Shown piece after piece: positions 35,364 to 43,385 of a stretch of DNA of 64,000 nt. Numbering within the stretch: the stretch's first letter is position 1; each line of letters begins with the position of its first letter. Made by a program: the position numbers and the translations under genes. The notes below the pieces were generated by a model, which had not been told where the DNA came from, ran no database searches, and saw nothing but the letters and a program-made list of their open reading frames with translations. This DNA is from an uncultured Paracoccaceae bacterium. Lineage in GTDB: Bacteria; Pseudomonadota; Alphaproteobacteria; Rhodobacterales; Rhodobacteraceae. The stretch is from positions 992,001 through 1,056,000 of the forward strand of contig CANMTD010000001.1 of assembly GCA_947500775.1 (NCBI GenBank), given 5' to 3'.

Positions 35364-36069
35364 CCGTGTGATCCTTTTCGACAAAATGATCCGGGGTCAG
35401 GTCGACAATCCGGTCGATCAGGTGTTCGACGTCGCCCGGATGGTGGAACACGCCGATCATGGCGGCCCCGCCTGATTTCAATTCGGCCAGACGCGTCACC
35501 AGCGCCGCACGGGCCTTTGCATCCAGCGAGGCCGTGGGTTCATCCAGCAACAGCAGTTTCTGCGGCAGGATCAGCGCGCGGGCAAGGTTCACCTTCTGCT
35601 GCTCGCCGCCGGAAAAGGTCGTCGGATAGGCCTGCCACAGATCGGGTTTCACCCCGAACAGTTCCAGTGCCTCACGCGCCTGTTCCAAAGCCCTTTCGGG
35701 GGCGACCCCCGACAGGCGCAGCGGTTCGGCCACGATGGCTTCGGCGCTGACACGCGGGCGGGCGGTCAGGAACTGGGTGACAAAGCCGATCTCGGTCCGG
35801 CGCAGATGGGCGATATCCACTTCGGCGGCGCGGGCAAGGTCGATCTCTCCGTGGGCCGATTGGAACCGCACCTGTCCCGCCTGCGGCAGGTAAGACCGGT
35901 AAAGCGTGCGCAAAAGGGTGGATTTCCCGGCACCGTTCGCGCCCTTGAGCAGCACGAACTCGCCCGCATCCACGGAAAAGGTGATATCGGAAAATGCCCC
36001 GATCCGGTTGCCCAGATGATGCAGCGTGAAGGCTTTGGTCAGCCCTTCGATTTCCAGAACGGCGGTCAT
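35350..36069 (-). CDS. phnL: C-P lyase subunit, ATP-binding protein PhnL
   Basis: A 239-residue ABC-type ATPase without membrane partner. Walker A GANGAGKSTLLRTL, the PhnL segment LRRTEIGFVTQFLTARPRVSA, signature FSGGEQQKVNLARALI and Walker B LLLLDEPTASLD are present. PhnL binds PhnK on the C-P lyase core in E. coli and is required for phosphonate use. It overlaps phnK by ATGA. Confidence 0.92.
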   Translation of the reverse strand: MTAVLEIEGLTKAFTLHHLGNRIGAFSDITFSVDAGEFVLLKGANGAGKSTLLRTLYRSYLPQAGQVRFQSAHGEIDLARAAEVDIAHLRRTEIGFVTQFLTARPRVSAEAIVAEPLRLSGVAPERALEQAREALELFGVKPDLWQAYPTTFSGGEQQKVNLARALILPQKLLLLDEPTASLDAKARAALVTRLAELKSGGAAMIGVFHHPGDVEHLIDRIVDLTPDHFVEKDHTDVAV

Positions 36070-36863
36070 AGTTTTGCATGCACCAATTGTTGCGTATAGG
36101 CGTGTTGCGGGTCCTGAAAGATTTGATCGGCCAGCCCGGCCTCGACCACTTCGCCCCGCCGCATCACCATCACACGATCCGCCAACGTGCGTATGACACC
36201 AAGGTCATGACTGACGATGACCATTGTGATCTGCCGGTCCTGCTGCAGACGTTTCAGCGTGTCGAGGACCAAGGCCTGCACCGACACATCAAGCCCGGTC
36301 GTCGGTTCATCCAGCAACAAAAGCGCAGGCTCCAGCGCGATGGCCTTGGCCAGTTGCACCCGCTGTTGCATGCCGCCCGAAAGCTCGATCGGCGGCGCGT
36401 CCAGCCGTTCCAGCGGGAATTCCGATGCCTCAAGCGCGGTGGTCGCCTTTGCGCGCAGCGTGGCAAAGCTGCGCTCGCCCGCCACCAGAAGCCGCTCGGC
36501 GACATTACCGGACGATGAATGTTTCATCAGAAGGCCCAGATGCGGGTTCTGATAGACGATGCCGATCCGCGTTGCGCACAGCATCCGGCGCGCGAAACGG
36601 TCCAGATCAAACAGGTTGCCCGACACATCCGGCAGGTCCAGCGTGTACCGCCCCTTGTCCGGTATCTCTTCCAGGTTCATCATCCGCAGAAGCGTGGATT
36701 TGCCCGATCCGCTTTCCCCGACAATGCCCAGAACCTCGCCCGGATAGGCAATCGCCGACACGTCGCGCAGCGCGTGAACCGCGCCGTAGGATTTCGAGAC
36801 ATTGTCGACCGACAACAGTGGCTTTGTCTGAAAGATCCGGGGGGCATCCAATGTCAGGGTCAT
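36066..36863 (-). CDS. phnK: C-P lyase subunit, ATP-binding protein PhnK
   Basis: A 265-residue ABC-type ATPase. Walker A VGESGSGKSTLLRMM, signature LSGGMQQRVQLAKAIA, Walker B LLLLDEPTTGLDVSVQ, and the PhnK segment RMLCATRIGIVYQNPHLGL are all present. It docks on PhnJ in the core complex. The start at 36863 gives the family length; a longer frame to 36947 runs into phnJ. It overlaps phnJ by ATGA. Confidence 0.92.
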   Translation of the reverse strand: MTLTLDAPRIFQTKPLLSVDNVSKSYGAVHALRDVSAIAYPGEVLGIVGESGSGKSTLLRMMNLEEIPDKGRYTLDLPDVSGNLFDLDRFARRMLCATRIGIVYQNPHLGLLMKHSSSGNVAERLLVAGERSFATLRAKATTALEASEFPLERLDAPPIELSGGMQQRVQLAKAIALEPALLLLDEPTTGLDVSVQALVLDTLKRLQQDRQITMVIVSHDLGVIRTLADRVMVMRRGEVVEAGLADQIFQDPQHAYTQQLVHAKL

Positions 36864-37774
36864 TGCGGCATCTCCCCGTCCTTGTACCATGTCTCGCCCA
36901 GCGCGACCTTTTCCCCATCCCGCACCCGGATGGCTTTCACGCCCCATTCGCTATCGGACACCTCGTGGGTTGAGCTGCCGTCATCCTGCGGGATTTCGTT
37001 CATGAAGAACCCCGTGGCGCCAGAACGGTGGCAGGTCAGCTTGGCGTGATCCTCGACCTTGTAAGGCACGTCCGAGAACACCAGCGGCTCCACCCGCGTA
37101 AAGGGCGGCACCGCATAAATCCGCTTTTCCCGCCCGGCGGACAGGATGGTAAGGTGCTTGGCCATATGCAGCTTGGGCACGTCCCAGCGCGGGATCGGTG
37201 ACGGCGTCATCACATGGCGGCCATTCACCAGCGAGGGATAGCTTGCCCCCTGCATCACCCGGCCCGAACGCACGATCTGTTCATAGAGCTGCAGCCACAT
37301 GCGCCCGTAATCCGCATCCGCGTGCATCTGGCGCGCGATGGACATGTTGGGCTGCACCGGGCGCAGCGGTTCGGGGTTCGGGACCTGAAGGACAAGGATC
37401 TGGTCCTCGCTCAGGACCTCTTCGGGAATGCGGTGGCGCGACTGGATCAGGTCGGCCTTCAACGTGTCCATCGTCGTCGGTGTCCCGGCAACCCGCGCGA
37501 TGAAACGCCGGATCGAGGCCGCGTTCACGCTGTCGTCGGCACCCTGATCAATCACCTTCACCCGTGTTTCGGGGTTCACCAGTGTCAGCGACACCTGCAA
37601 TCCGCCGGTGCCCCAGCCGCGCGCCATGGGCACTTCGCGGCTGGCATAGGGCATCTGACAGCCGGGCACGGCCACGGATTTAAGCATCTTGCGCCGCATC
37701 TCGCGTTTGGCCGAGCCATCGAGGAAGCCATAGCTCATGGCCTCCCAGGGTTTGGTCAGGGTCTTCAGCGTCAT
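36860..37774 (-). CDS. phnJ: PhnJ-like C-P lyase catalytic subunit lacking most Fe-S cysteines
   Basis: A 304-residue protein clearly of the PhnJ family: RGWGTGGLQVSLTLV, IDQGADDSVNAASIRRF, IQSRHRIPEEVLSEDQI, VNGRHVMTPSPIPRWD and GREKRIYAVPPFTRVEPL. Classical PhnJ (E. coli numbering, from memory) uses C241, C244, C266 and C272 in a C-x2-C-x21-C-x5-C motif. By eye these correspond here to C248, S251, V272 and G278: the motif reads LTCHRSGATG, then HEVSDSEWG. The glycyl-radical position is kept as G38 (VAVPGCQMP), but the next residue is Cys39 instead of Tyr. A tail of about 26 residues is added at the C-terminus. Either a different cofactor arrangement or a different reaction is implied. Confidence 0.88.
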   Translation of the reverse strand: MTLKTLTKPWEAMSYGFLDGSAKREMRRKMLKSVAVPGCQMPYASREVPMARGWGTGGLQVSLTLVNPETRVKVIDQGADDSVNAASIRRFIARVAGTPTTMDTLKADLIQSRHRIPEEVLSEDQILVLQVPNPEPLRPVQPNMSIARQMHADADYGRMWLQLYEQIVRSGRVMQGASYPSLVNGRHVMTPSPIPRWDVPKLHMAKHLTILSAGREKRIYAVPPFTRVEPLVFSDVPYKVEDHAKLTCHRSGATGFFMNEIPQDDGSSTHEVSDSEWGVKAIRVRDGEKVALGETWYKDGEMPQ

Positions 37775-38841
37775 TCCGCCGGCTCCGTCACATTGGGTTT
37801 CGGCTTTGCCGCTTTCTTGGCCCTGGCATCCCGCATCGCATCAAGCGAGGACTGGAAGGTCACGTAATGCGGCAGCTTGAAGTGGATACAGAAGCCAGAG
37901 CTTTCGACGCCCTCGGTGTGATAGAGGAAGAATTCCTCTTCGGTGGGCGATCCTTTTTCCGCGCCCGGGCTGTTCAGGTCCAGCGTGGCGGCGGCGATGC
38001 ATTTGACCTCGTTCCAGCCAAAGGTCGCCGCATAGCCAAGGCCAAGCTTTTCGCCCTTCTTGTCGACGACTTCCGCCTGACTGACCTTGACGCGCCCGGC
38101 CGAAAAACTGCGCCCGTCCGGGTGTTTCACTTCGATCTCGGCCTCGGCCAACCGCAGCTCATTCACTGTCGGATGCGCCTGGCCATAGCCGCGCATAGCG
38201 GCATATCCCAAGGCCAGAACACCACCGGTTTCGGCACGTGCGAGGCTTTGCAGAGTATGCGCACGTTTTGACGGGAACAGCAGCGGTTCGCGGGTCAGGT
38301 CGGGGATGTCATTCCCCAGGACCGCATCGGGTTCGGGCAGGTCCACAAGGTCGTTCTCGGCCTGCCACGCGCTGACGCCGGGGTGATAGGCGGGCGTTGG
38401 GGTTTCTGCCGGATCGACCGCGGCGGGTTCATAGGTTTCCCCCTGCAACACCTCGGTCGCAAGGATCCTATGCGCGTAATCCAGCGTCGGGCCAAGAACC
38501 TGTCCGCCGGGAATATCCTTGAACGCCGCCGAGATGCGGCGATGGGTGAAAAGCCGGTCCTGCTCGACCGGGGCCGCGACGCAAAGCCGGGGCTGGGTCG
38601 TCCGCCACGCGCGAAGCAGCAGAACCGCCTCGTACAGCTCGCCCCCCGTCTGGGCCAGCGCCAGCGCTGCGAGATATTCGTCATAAAGCGAGGCCTCGCC
38701 CATGACCCGGTCGACCAGATAGGGCAGGCTTTCCTTGACCTGCTGAACGCGGGCACCGTCAATCGCCCCCATCTCGGACCGGAACAGCCGCTCTGACTGC
38801 TCGATCGCGCGTTCACCGCCACGGGTTGCGACATAGGCCAT
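37771..38841 (-). CDS. phnI: C-P lyase core subunit PhnI
   Basis: A 356-residue protein, near the E. coli length (354). Conserved parts are the start MAYVATRGGERAIEQSERLF, HPTVNELRLAEAEIEV, RVKVSQAEVVD and the zinc-type site FCIHFKLPHYVTFQ, with both histidines. PhnI with PhnG, PhnH and PhnL makes the ribose 1-phosphonate 5-triphosphate from ATP. These sites look normal, in contrast to PhnJ. A lysine-rich tail ends the protein. It overlaps phnJ by ATGA and phnH by one base. Confidence 0.92.
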   Translation of the reverse strand: MAYVATRGGERAIEQSERLFRSEMGAIDGARVQQVKESLPYLVDRVMGEASLYDEYLAALALAQTGGELYEAVLLLRAWRTTQPRLCVAAPVEQDRLFTHRRISAAFKDIPGGQVLGPTLDYAHRILATEVLQGETYEPAAVDPAETPTPAYHPGVSAWQAENDLVDLPEPDAVLGNDIPDLTREPLLFPSKRAHTLQSLARAETGGVLALGYAAMRGYGQAHPTVNELRLAEAEIEVKHPDGRSFSAGRVKVSQAEVVDKKGEKLGLGYAATFGWNEVKCIAAATLDLNSPGAEKGSPTEEEFFLYHTEGVESSGFCIHFKLPHYVTFQSSLDAMRDARAKKAAKPKPNVTEPAE

Positions 38842-39377
38842 CAGAGCACCTCCACCTGGGTCGAACGCGGAATGCCGACGACCCGGTCAGCCTCGATCAG
38901 AAAAAGGTCGAACCCCATCGGGTATCGCATGCGTTCGGCGCGGGCTTGCCAGAACCCTTCGGGCAAGCCGCCCACATCCAACGTGAGCATCCCGTCAACG
39001 CCCGGTCCGGTCAGGCGCAACCGCTGGCCGTCGCCAAACCGGGCGCGGACCACCACCGTTGCCCCGTCATCCGGGTAAAGGTCGCTGCCCAGGGCCAAAT
39101 GCGCCAGATCAGCCGCCGCTGTCATCGCACCAAGGAAAACATGATCGGCCCGGTCGATCTCGGCAATTTCAGCGCCGGTTCGCATGATGGCCGGAATAAG
39201 CGTCGGCTCGGCGGCATGCACCCGGCACTCGCGGTCAAGCAACGCCTCGATGATCGGGGCTTCGCCGGGCTCGGGCAAGCTGCGCGGCAGGCCGGGTCGG
39301 CTGAGCGTCCAAAGAAGCGCGTCAAAGGTGGCATTCGCCCGTGCTTCGGACATGTTCGGTTGCGGCATGGCACTCAT
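38841..39377 (-). CDS. phnH: C-P lyase core subunit PhnH
   Basis: A 178-residue protein of the PhnH family: ATFDALLWTLSRPGLPRSLP at the start, DRADHVFLGAMTAAADLAHLA, LGSDLYPDDGATVVV, RLTGPGVDGMLTLDVGGLP, and an end LIEADRVVGIPRSTQVEV. PhnH is a structural subunit of the PhnGHIJ core. It is slightly shorter than E. coli PhnH (194). It overlaps phnI by one base and phnG by ATGA-type spacing at 39377. Confidence 0.92.
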   Translation of the reverse strand: MSAMPQPNMSEARANATFDALLWTLSRPGLPRSLPEPGEAPIIEALLDRECRVHAAEPTLIPAIMRTGAEIAEIDRADHVFLGAMTAAADLAHLALGSDLYPDDGATVVVRARFGDGQRLRLTGPGVDGMLTLDVGGLPEGFWQARAERMRYPMGFDLFLIEADRVVGIPRSTQVEVL

Positions 39378-39784
39378 CAGAATGTCTCCATGTTCACGCG
39401 CGTGGCTTCGATCCGGCGCAGGGTGTCCGCATCCTGTTCGGCCAGCAGCTTGGCCTCATCGGCACAAAAAGCCGTGCAGTTTTCGACCTGCACACCGGCG
39501 CTGAGCGCCAGATCGACCAGCGCCATCGCCATGGACGCCTCCAGATCATGCCCGCGGCGCATGCCGTACCCGTCCAGATCACCCTTGCGAATATGGGCCT
39601 CGCTCATCAGCACCTCGCCCATGTGAAACGCCACGCCCTTGGCCGTATCCCGCATGGGCAACATCACCAGCCCGGTGCGCGATTGCAGCACATCGATCTG
39701 CCCCAGATCCGCGATCAGGGTCTCGGCAAAACCCTTGAGACGGGTCGCGTCTGCACGGGCGAGCGTGCCAAGTGTGTCAGCCAT
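39377..39784 (-). CDS. phnG: C-P lyase core subunit PhnG
   Basis: A 135-residue protein. LVMLPMRDTAKGVAFHMGEV, LMSEAHIRKGDLDGYGM and GHDLEASMAMALVDLAL correspond to conserved PhnG segments. It is the smallest core subunit and takes part in forming the ribosyl phosphonate. The start overlaps the end of phnF by eight bases, so repressor and core genes are transcribed together. Confidence 0.9.
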   Translation of the reverse strand: MADTLGTLARADATRLKGFAETLIADLGQIDVLQSRTGLVMLPMRDTAKGVAFHMGEVLMSEAHIRKGDLDGYGMRRGHDLEASMAMALVDLALSAGVQVENCTAFCADEAKLLAEQDADTLRRIEATRVNMETF

Positions 39785-40493
39785 CGGATTGCTCCATCGT
39801 GAATGTTACCCGTGCGGCAGACCAGATCACGCGGCTGCAGGAAATGGGTGTTCCGTCCGGCGTCGCATCAACGGCGTTCACGACAAGCACCGGAACATCG
39901 ATATGTTGTTTGAGTGTCTTGGCTTCGTCCTGTGTCGCGGAACGGGAATGGATCGTGGTCTGCTGGCGCAGGTAATCCTCGATCCCGTAAGAGCGATAGG
40001 CCTCGGTCGTCGAACCAAGCACATCGCGCCGCTCCACAAATTCGGGAAACCGCTCGGCGCAATGATACATCGTGCCAAACGCCACCGGCAGATCATTGGC
40101 CAATGTGATCCGTCGGCTCTCAAGCACCGGGGCGTCGGGGTCCAGAAGCAGCGCCTTGGAGACACGCAAAGGTGCGGTCACCCGCGCCGCCGATATCAAT
40201 TCGCTGGAAACGGTCACGCCCTGCGGGATCAGGTTGCGCCGCAAACGCGTGCGCTTGCCAACCTGATAGGTCAAACGGGGTGCCGCTTCGACAAAGGTGC
40301 CGCGGCCCTGTTCGATGCTTACCTTGCCTTCTCGCGCCAGCGCCTCCAGCGCTTTGCGCACCGAATGTCGGCCAGCCGAAAATCGCTGGGCCAATTGCGG
40401 CTCGGTCGGCAATTGATCGCCCGCCACCAACCGCCTGAAGCGGATGTCATCGGCAATCTCGTCTTTGATCTGGGTCCAGCTTGTACGTGTCAT
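39777..40493 (-). CDS. phnF: GntR-family transcriptional regulator PhnF
   Basis: A 238-residue repressor. The N-terminal winged helix (VAGDQLPTEPQLAQRFSAGRHSVRKALEAL) is followed by a UTRA ligand-binding domain (about 90-235). Its place as first gene of phnFGHIJKLM matches PhnF. The putative operator copy 3 sits only five bases before its ATG, overlapping the ribosome site, so it probably represses itself and, through the other copies, both transporter operons. The effector is probably a phosphonate or a pathway intermediate. Confidence 0.9.
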   Translation of the reverse strand: MTRTSWTQIKDEIADDIRFRRLVAGDQLPTEPQLAQRFSAGRHSVRKALEALAREGKVSIEQGRGTFVEAAPRLTYQVGKRTRLRRNLIPQGVTVSSELISAARVTAPLRVSKALLLDPDAPVLESRRITLANDLPVAFGTMYHCAERFPEFVERRDVLGSTTEAYRSYGIEDYLRQQTTIHSRSATQDEAKTLKQHIDVPVLVVNAVDATPDGTPISCSRVIWSAARVTFTMEQSDG

Positions 40494-40498
40494 GGCTC

Positions 40499-40514
40499 AT
40501 TCATCCGAATGAAT
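40499..40514. promoter_or_regulatory. Putative PhnF operator, copy 3 (phnF-M unit)
   Basis: ATTCATCCGAATGAAT differs from copy 2 by one base. It lies directly upstream of the phnF start on the minus strand, where binding would block translation initiation or transcription. Confidence 0.65.
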
Positions 40515-40533
40515 CCTGACCTATGGCCCGCGC

Positions 40534-40551
40534 GTGACATCCGCATGACAT
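40534..40551 (-). promoter_or_regulatory. Pho box upstream of phnF
   Basis: On the minus strand, ATGTCAT-GCGG-ATGTCAC has two half-sites exactly 11 bases apart, close to CTGTCAT-N4-CTGTCAT. It is the best of the three Pho-box candidates and lies 19 bases upstream of operator copy 3. It points to activation by PhoB under phosphate limitation. Confidence 0.55.
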
Positions 40552-40813
40552 CAGGCAAAAAATTTGGCGTGCCTCAAGAATAAATCCGCTCTGAACATCG
40601 GGCACTGACGAGTGCGCGACCTAGCAGCGGCCCCCATCGGCCTGCGCTACAATGAAAAACCGGGAAAGTCTTTGACGTTGATGTCAATCAATCCTCTCCA
40701 ACGCTGCCCGTGCTACGAATCGACGTGTTAGGCTGGCTCCGCATCGGAGCGGGATCAGGCAGCCGGGTGGCTTTGTCTGATTTTCAAATCACATCGCGTG
40801 AGAGGAGCATTCG
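40552..40813. other. Divergent intergenic region between phnF and glpF
   Basis: No gene is seen here. It holds the FNR-type site listed separately and a possible extended -10 (TGCTACGAAT at 40711-40720). A small inverted repeat, CTCCGCATCGGAG, lies at 40738-40750. The ribosome site GAGAGGAG for glpF is at 40799-40806. Confidence 0.5.
40678..40691 (+). promoter_or_regulatory. Perfect FNR/FnrL consensus site upstream of glpF-dhaKLM
   Basis: TTGAT-GTCA-ATCAA is an exact match to the FNR consensus TTGAT-N4-ATCAA. Its centre (40684.5) lies about 41 bases before a start point near 40726, with TGCTACGAAT (40711-40720) in the -10 position. The geometry fits class II activation. Confidence 0.6.
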
Positions 40814-41653
40814 ATGGAACGAGGTATATTTCAAGAAATGATCGCGGAGGGCATTGGGACATTCATCCTTGTGCTTTTCGGTGTTGGTTCTGTTGCTGTA
40901 TCTGTTTGGACGGGTGGTTTGAGTCTTTGGCCCGTCGCGTTGATGTTCGCGCTTGGTGTGACCTTTGGCGTCTATGCCTCGGGCAAAATTTCGGGCGGGC
41001 ATATCAACCCGGCCGTCACGCTGACTTTGGCTGTGTTCACCGGGTTCCCCTGGCCCAAGGTGGCGCCCTATATCATCGCGCAGTTCATCGGGGCGATCCT
41101 TGCCTCGGCGGCGATCTACTTCTTCTACTCCGGTATTCTGGCGAACTATGAGGCGGGCGCCGGTCTGGTGCGCGGCGAGGCGGGCAGCCAGCTGAGCGCC
41201 ATGGGCTTTGGCACCTATGCGCCGAACCCCGCGTTTATCGGCACGACCGCCGATGCCTTCGCGCAGGTTTCGATGACGAAATGGTTCCTGTCCGAGGCGT
41301 TTACCACCGCCATCCTTGTCTTTGGCGTTCTGTTCCTGACCGACCAGCACAATACATCGGCCCCTTCGGCCAATCTGGCGCCGTTCTTCATCGGTCTGCT
41401 GGTGGCGGCCTTGGTGGCCTATGAGGCGCCGATTTCGATGACCGCGATGAACCCCGCACGTGATCTTGGGCCGCGGATCATGTCGTTTTTCTTCGGCTGG
41501 GGCGAGATGGCCATTCCCGGTCCGCGTGGCGGCTGGTGGATTCCCACGGTCGCATCGATCGCTGGCGCGCTGGTCGCCGGTGCGTTCTATCGCGGCTTCT
41601 ATCGCGCCGTGTTCAAAACCTACGACACCGAAACACCTGAGTGGGAGAAATAG
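40814..41653 (+). CDS. glpF: Glycerol facilitator (aquaglyceroporin, MIP family)
   Basis: A 279-residue inner-membrane channel with six helices and two half-helices. The first NPA is at about 65-67 ([15 protein letters not shown]). The second is in [10 protein letters not shown] near 212, where the aspartate after NPAR marks glycerol-conducting members. GAGAGGAG precedes the ATG. It leads the operon with dihydroxyacetone kinase genes, so passive entry of glycerol or dihydroxyacetone is its likely job. Confidence 0.9.
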   Translation: MERGIFQEMIAEGIGTFILVLFGVGSVAVSVWTGGLSLWPVALMFALGVTFGVYASGKISGGHINPAVTLTLAVFTGFPWPKVAPYIIAQFIGAILASAAIYFFYSGILANYEAGAGLVRGEAGSQLSAMGFGTYAPNPAFIGTTADAFAQVSMTKWFLSEAFTTAILVFGVLFLTDQHNTSAPSANLAPFFIGLLVAALVAYEAPISMTAMNPARDLGPRIMSFFFGWGEMAIPGPRGGWWIPTVASIAGALVAGAFYRGFYRAVFKTYDTETPEWEK

Positions 41654-41655
41654 AC

Positions 41656-42723
41656 ATGAAAAAGCTTATCAACAACGCCGAAGATGTCATCCTTGAACAG
41701 CTCAAGGGGTTCGGGCTTGCCTATGACTATATCGAGGTGCACCACGATCCGAACTTCGTCTGCGTATCCAGCGGGGTGAAAGACCGCGTTGGTATCGTGT
41801 CGGGCGGCGGGTCGGGGCACGAGCCGCTGCACGGTGGCTATGTCGGGATGGGCATGCTGGATGCGGCCTGTCCGGGGCAGGTTTTCACCTCGCCCACGCC
41901 CGACCAGATGGTCGAGGCCTGCAAGGCGGTGAATGGCGGCAAGGGCGTTCTGCAGATCGTCAAGAACTATACCGGCGACGTGCTGAATTTTCAGATGGCC
42001 GCCGATCTGCTGCGCGACGAGGGGATCGAGGTGCGCAATGTCATCATCGATGACGATGTCGCGCTGAAGGATTCGCTGTACACTGCCGGGCGGCGCGGCC
42101 TTGGCACGACGGTGATCGCCGAAAAGGTCTGCGGGGCGGCGTCGCTTGAAGGCTACGACCTCGACCAACTGGCCGCGCTTTGCAAGAAGATCAATATCAA
42201 CGGCAAAAGCATGGGTATGGCGCTGACCTCCTGCACCACGCCGCAGAACGGCAAGCCCAGCTTCGATCTGCCCGAGGATGAGATGGAGATCGGGATCGGC
42301 ATTCATGGCGAACCCGGCACCGAACGCACCAAGATCAAATCCGCCGATGAGGTGACCGAGATTCTGGCCAACCGCATTCTGGAGGATGAGGCCTATACCC
42401 GGAACCTGTCCGAATGGGATGCCGAAGCGGGCGACTGGGTCGATGTCGAGGTGACCGACATCACCTTCCAAAGCGGGGATGAGGTGATCGCCATCGTCAA
42501 CGGCATGGGCGGCACGCCCCTGTCCGAGCTTTACACCGTCTATGCCAAGCTTGCCGAAGTGGCGGGGCGGCATGGGGTCAAGATCGTGCGCAATCTGGTG
42601 GGGAACTACATCACCTCGCTTGAAATGGCGGGGGTGTCGATCACGCTTGTCAAAGCGGATGACGAAATCCTGCGGCTCTATGATGCGCCGGTGCATACGC
42701 CTGCGCTGCGTTGGGGTGTCTGA
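41656..42723 (+). CDS. dhaK: PTS-type dihydroxyacetone kinase, substrate-binding subunit DhaK
   Basis: A 355-residue cytoplasmic protein. [16 protein letters not shown] and GDVLNFQMA are the dihydroxyacetone-binding segments. H217 in [11 protein letters not shown] is the residue that covalently holds the substrate as a hemiaminal. It accepts phosphate from the ADP bound to DhaL. It begins two bases after glpF ends, with GGGAG inside the glpF end as the ribosome site. Confidence 0.95.
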   Translation: MKKLINNAEDVILEQLKGFGLAYDYIEVHHDPNFVCVSSGVKDRVGIVSGGGSGHEPLHGGYVGMGMLDAACPGQVFTSPTPDQMVEACKAVNGGKGVLQIVKNYTGDVLNFQMAADLLRDEGIEVRNVIIDDDVALKDSLYTAGRRGLGTTVIAEKVCGAASLEGYDLDQLAALCKKININGKSMGMALTSCTTPQNGKPSFDLPEDEMEIGIGIHGEPGTERTKIKSADEVTEILANRILEDEAYTRNLSEWDAEAGDWVDVEVTDITFQSGDEVIAIVNGMGGTPLSELYTVYAKLAEVAGRHGVKIVRNLVGNYITSLEMAGVSITLVKADDEILRLYDAPVHTPALRWGV

Positions 42724-42725
42724 CC

Positions 42726-43385
42726 ATGGCGGATGCATTGGCAGGGGCCACGACCGTCACCGGGCCGGTGATCCGCGCATGGATTGAGAAATCGGCAGAG
42801 GTGCTCGCGGAGAACCGCGCGCACCTTTCCGAACTCGACTCGCCCATTGGCGATGCCGATCACGGCAACAACATGGATCGCGGGTACAAGGCCGTGCTGG
42901 AAAAACTGCCCGAGGGCGACGATATCGGCGCGCTGCTGAAATCCGTGGCGATGACGTTGATTTCCAAGGTCGGCGGGGCGGCCGGGCCGCTGTATGGCAC
43001 GTTGTTTCTGGACGGCAGCAAACCGCTGAAGGGCAAGACCGAACTGACCGGCGCGGAACTGGCGCAGTTTTTCGACGATGCGATTGCAGGGGTGAAGAAA
43101 CGCGGGCGCTCGGACGTGGAGATGAAGACGATGCTGGATGCACTTGTCCCCGCGGCCGATGCGTTGAAGGCGGGGCTCGAGGAGGGCAGCGATGTGTCAA
43201 CATCGCTGCGGGCCGCCGCCGCCGCGGCCAGGGTGGGGATGGAGGCGACCATCCCCATGCAGGCGCAGCGCGGGCGGGCAAGCTATCTGGGGGAACGCAG
43301 CATCGGGCATCAGGACCCGGGGGCGACCTCCAGCTATCTGATCGTTCAGGCGCTGTGCGATGCGGTGGAAGGCGCGTCCGGATGA
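42726..43385 (+). CDS. dhaL: PTS-type dihydroxyacetone kinase, ADP-binding subunit DhaL
   Basis: A 219-residue helical barrel protein. LDSPIGDADHGNNMDRG holds the metal-binding aspartates, with GGAAGPLYGTLF and RGRASYLGERSIGHQDPGA following. DhaL keeps a tightly bound ADP that is rephosphorylated by DhaM. It starts two bases after dhaK and overlaps the next gene by ATGA. Confidence 0.95.
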   Translation: MADALAGATTVTGPVIRAWIEKSAEVLAENRAHLSELDSPIGDADHGNNMDRGYKAVLEKLPEGDDIGALLKSVAMTLISKVGGAAGPLYGTLFLDGSKPLKGKTELTGAELAQFFDDAIAGVKKRGRSDVEMKTMLDALVPAADALKAGLEEGSDVSTSLRAAAAAARVGMEATIPMQAQRGRASYLGERSIGHQDPGATSSYLIVQALCDAVEGASG

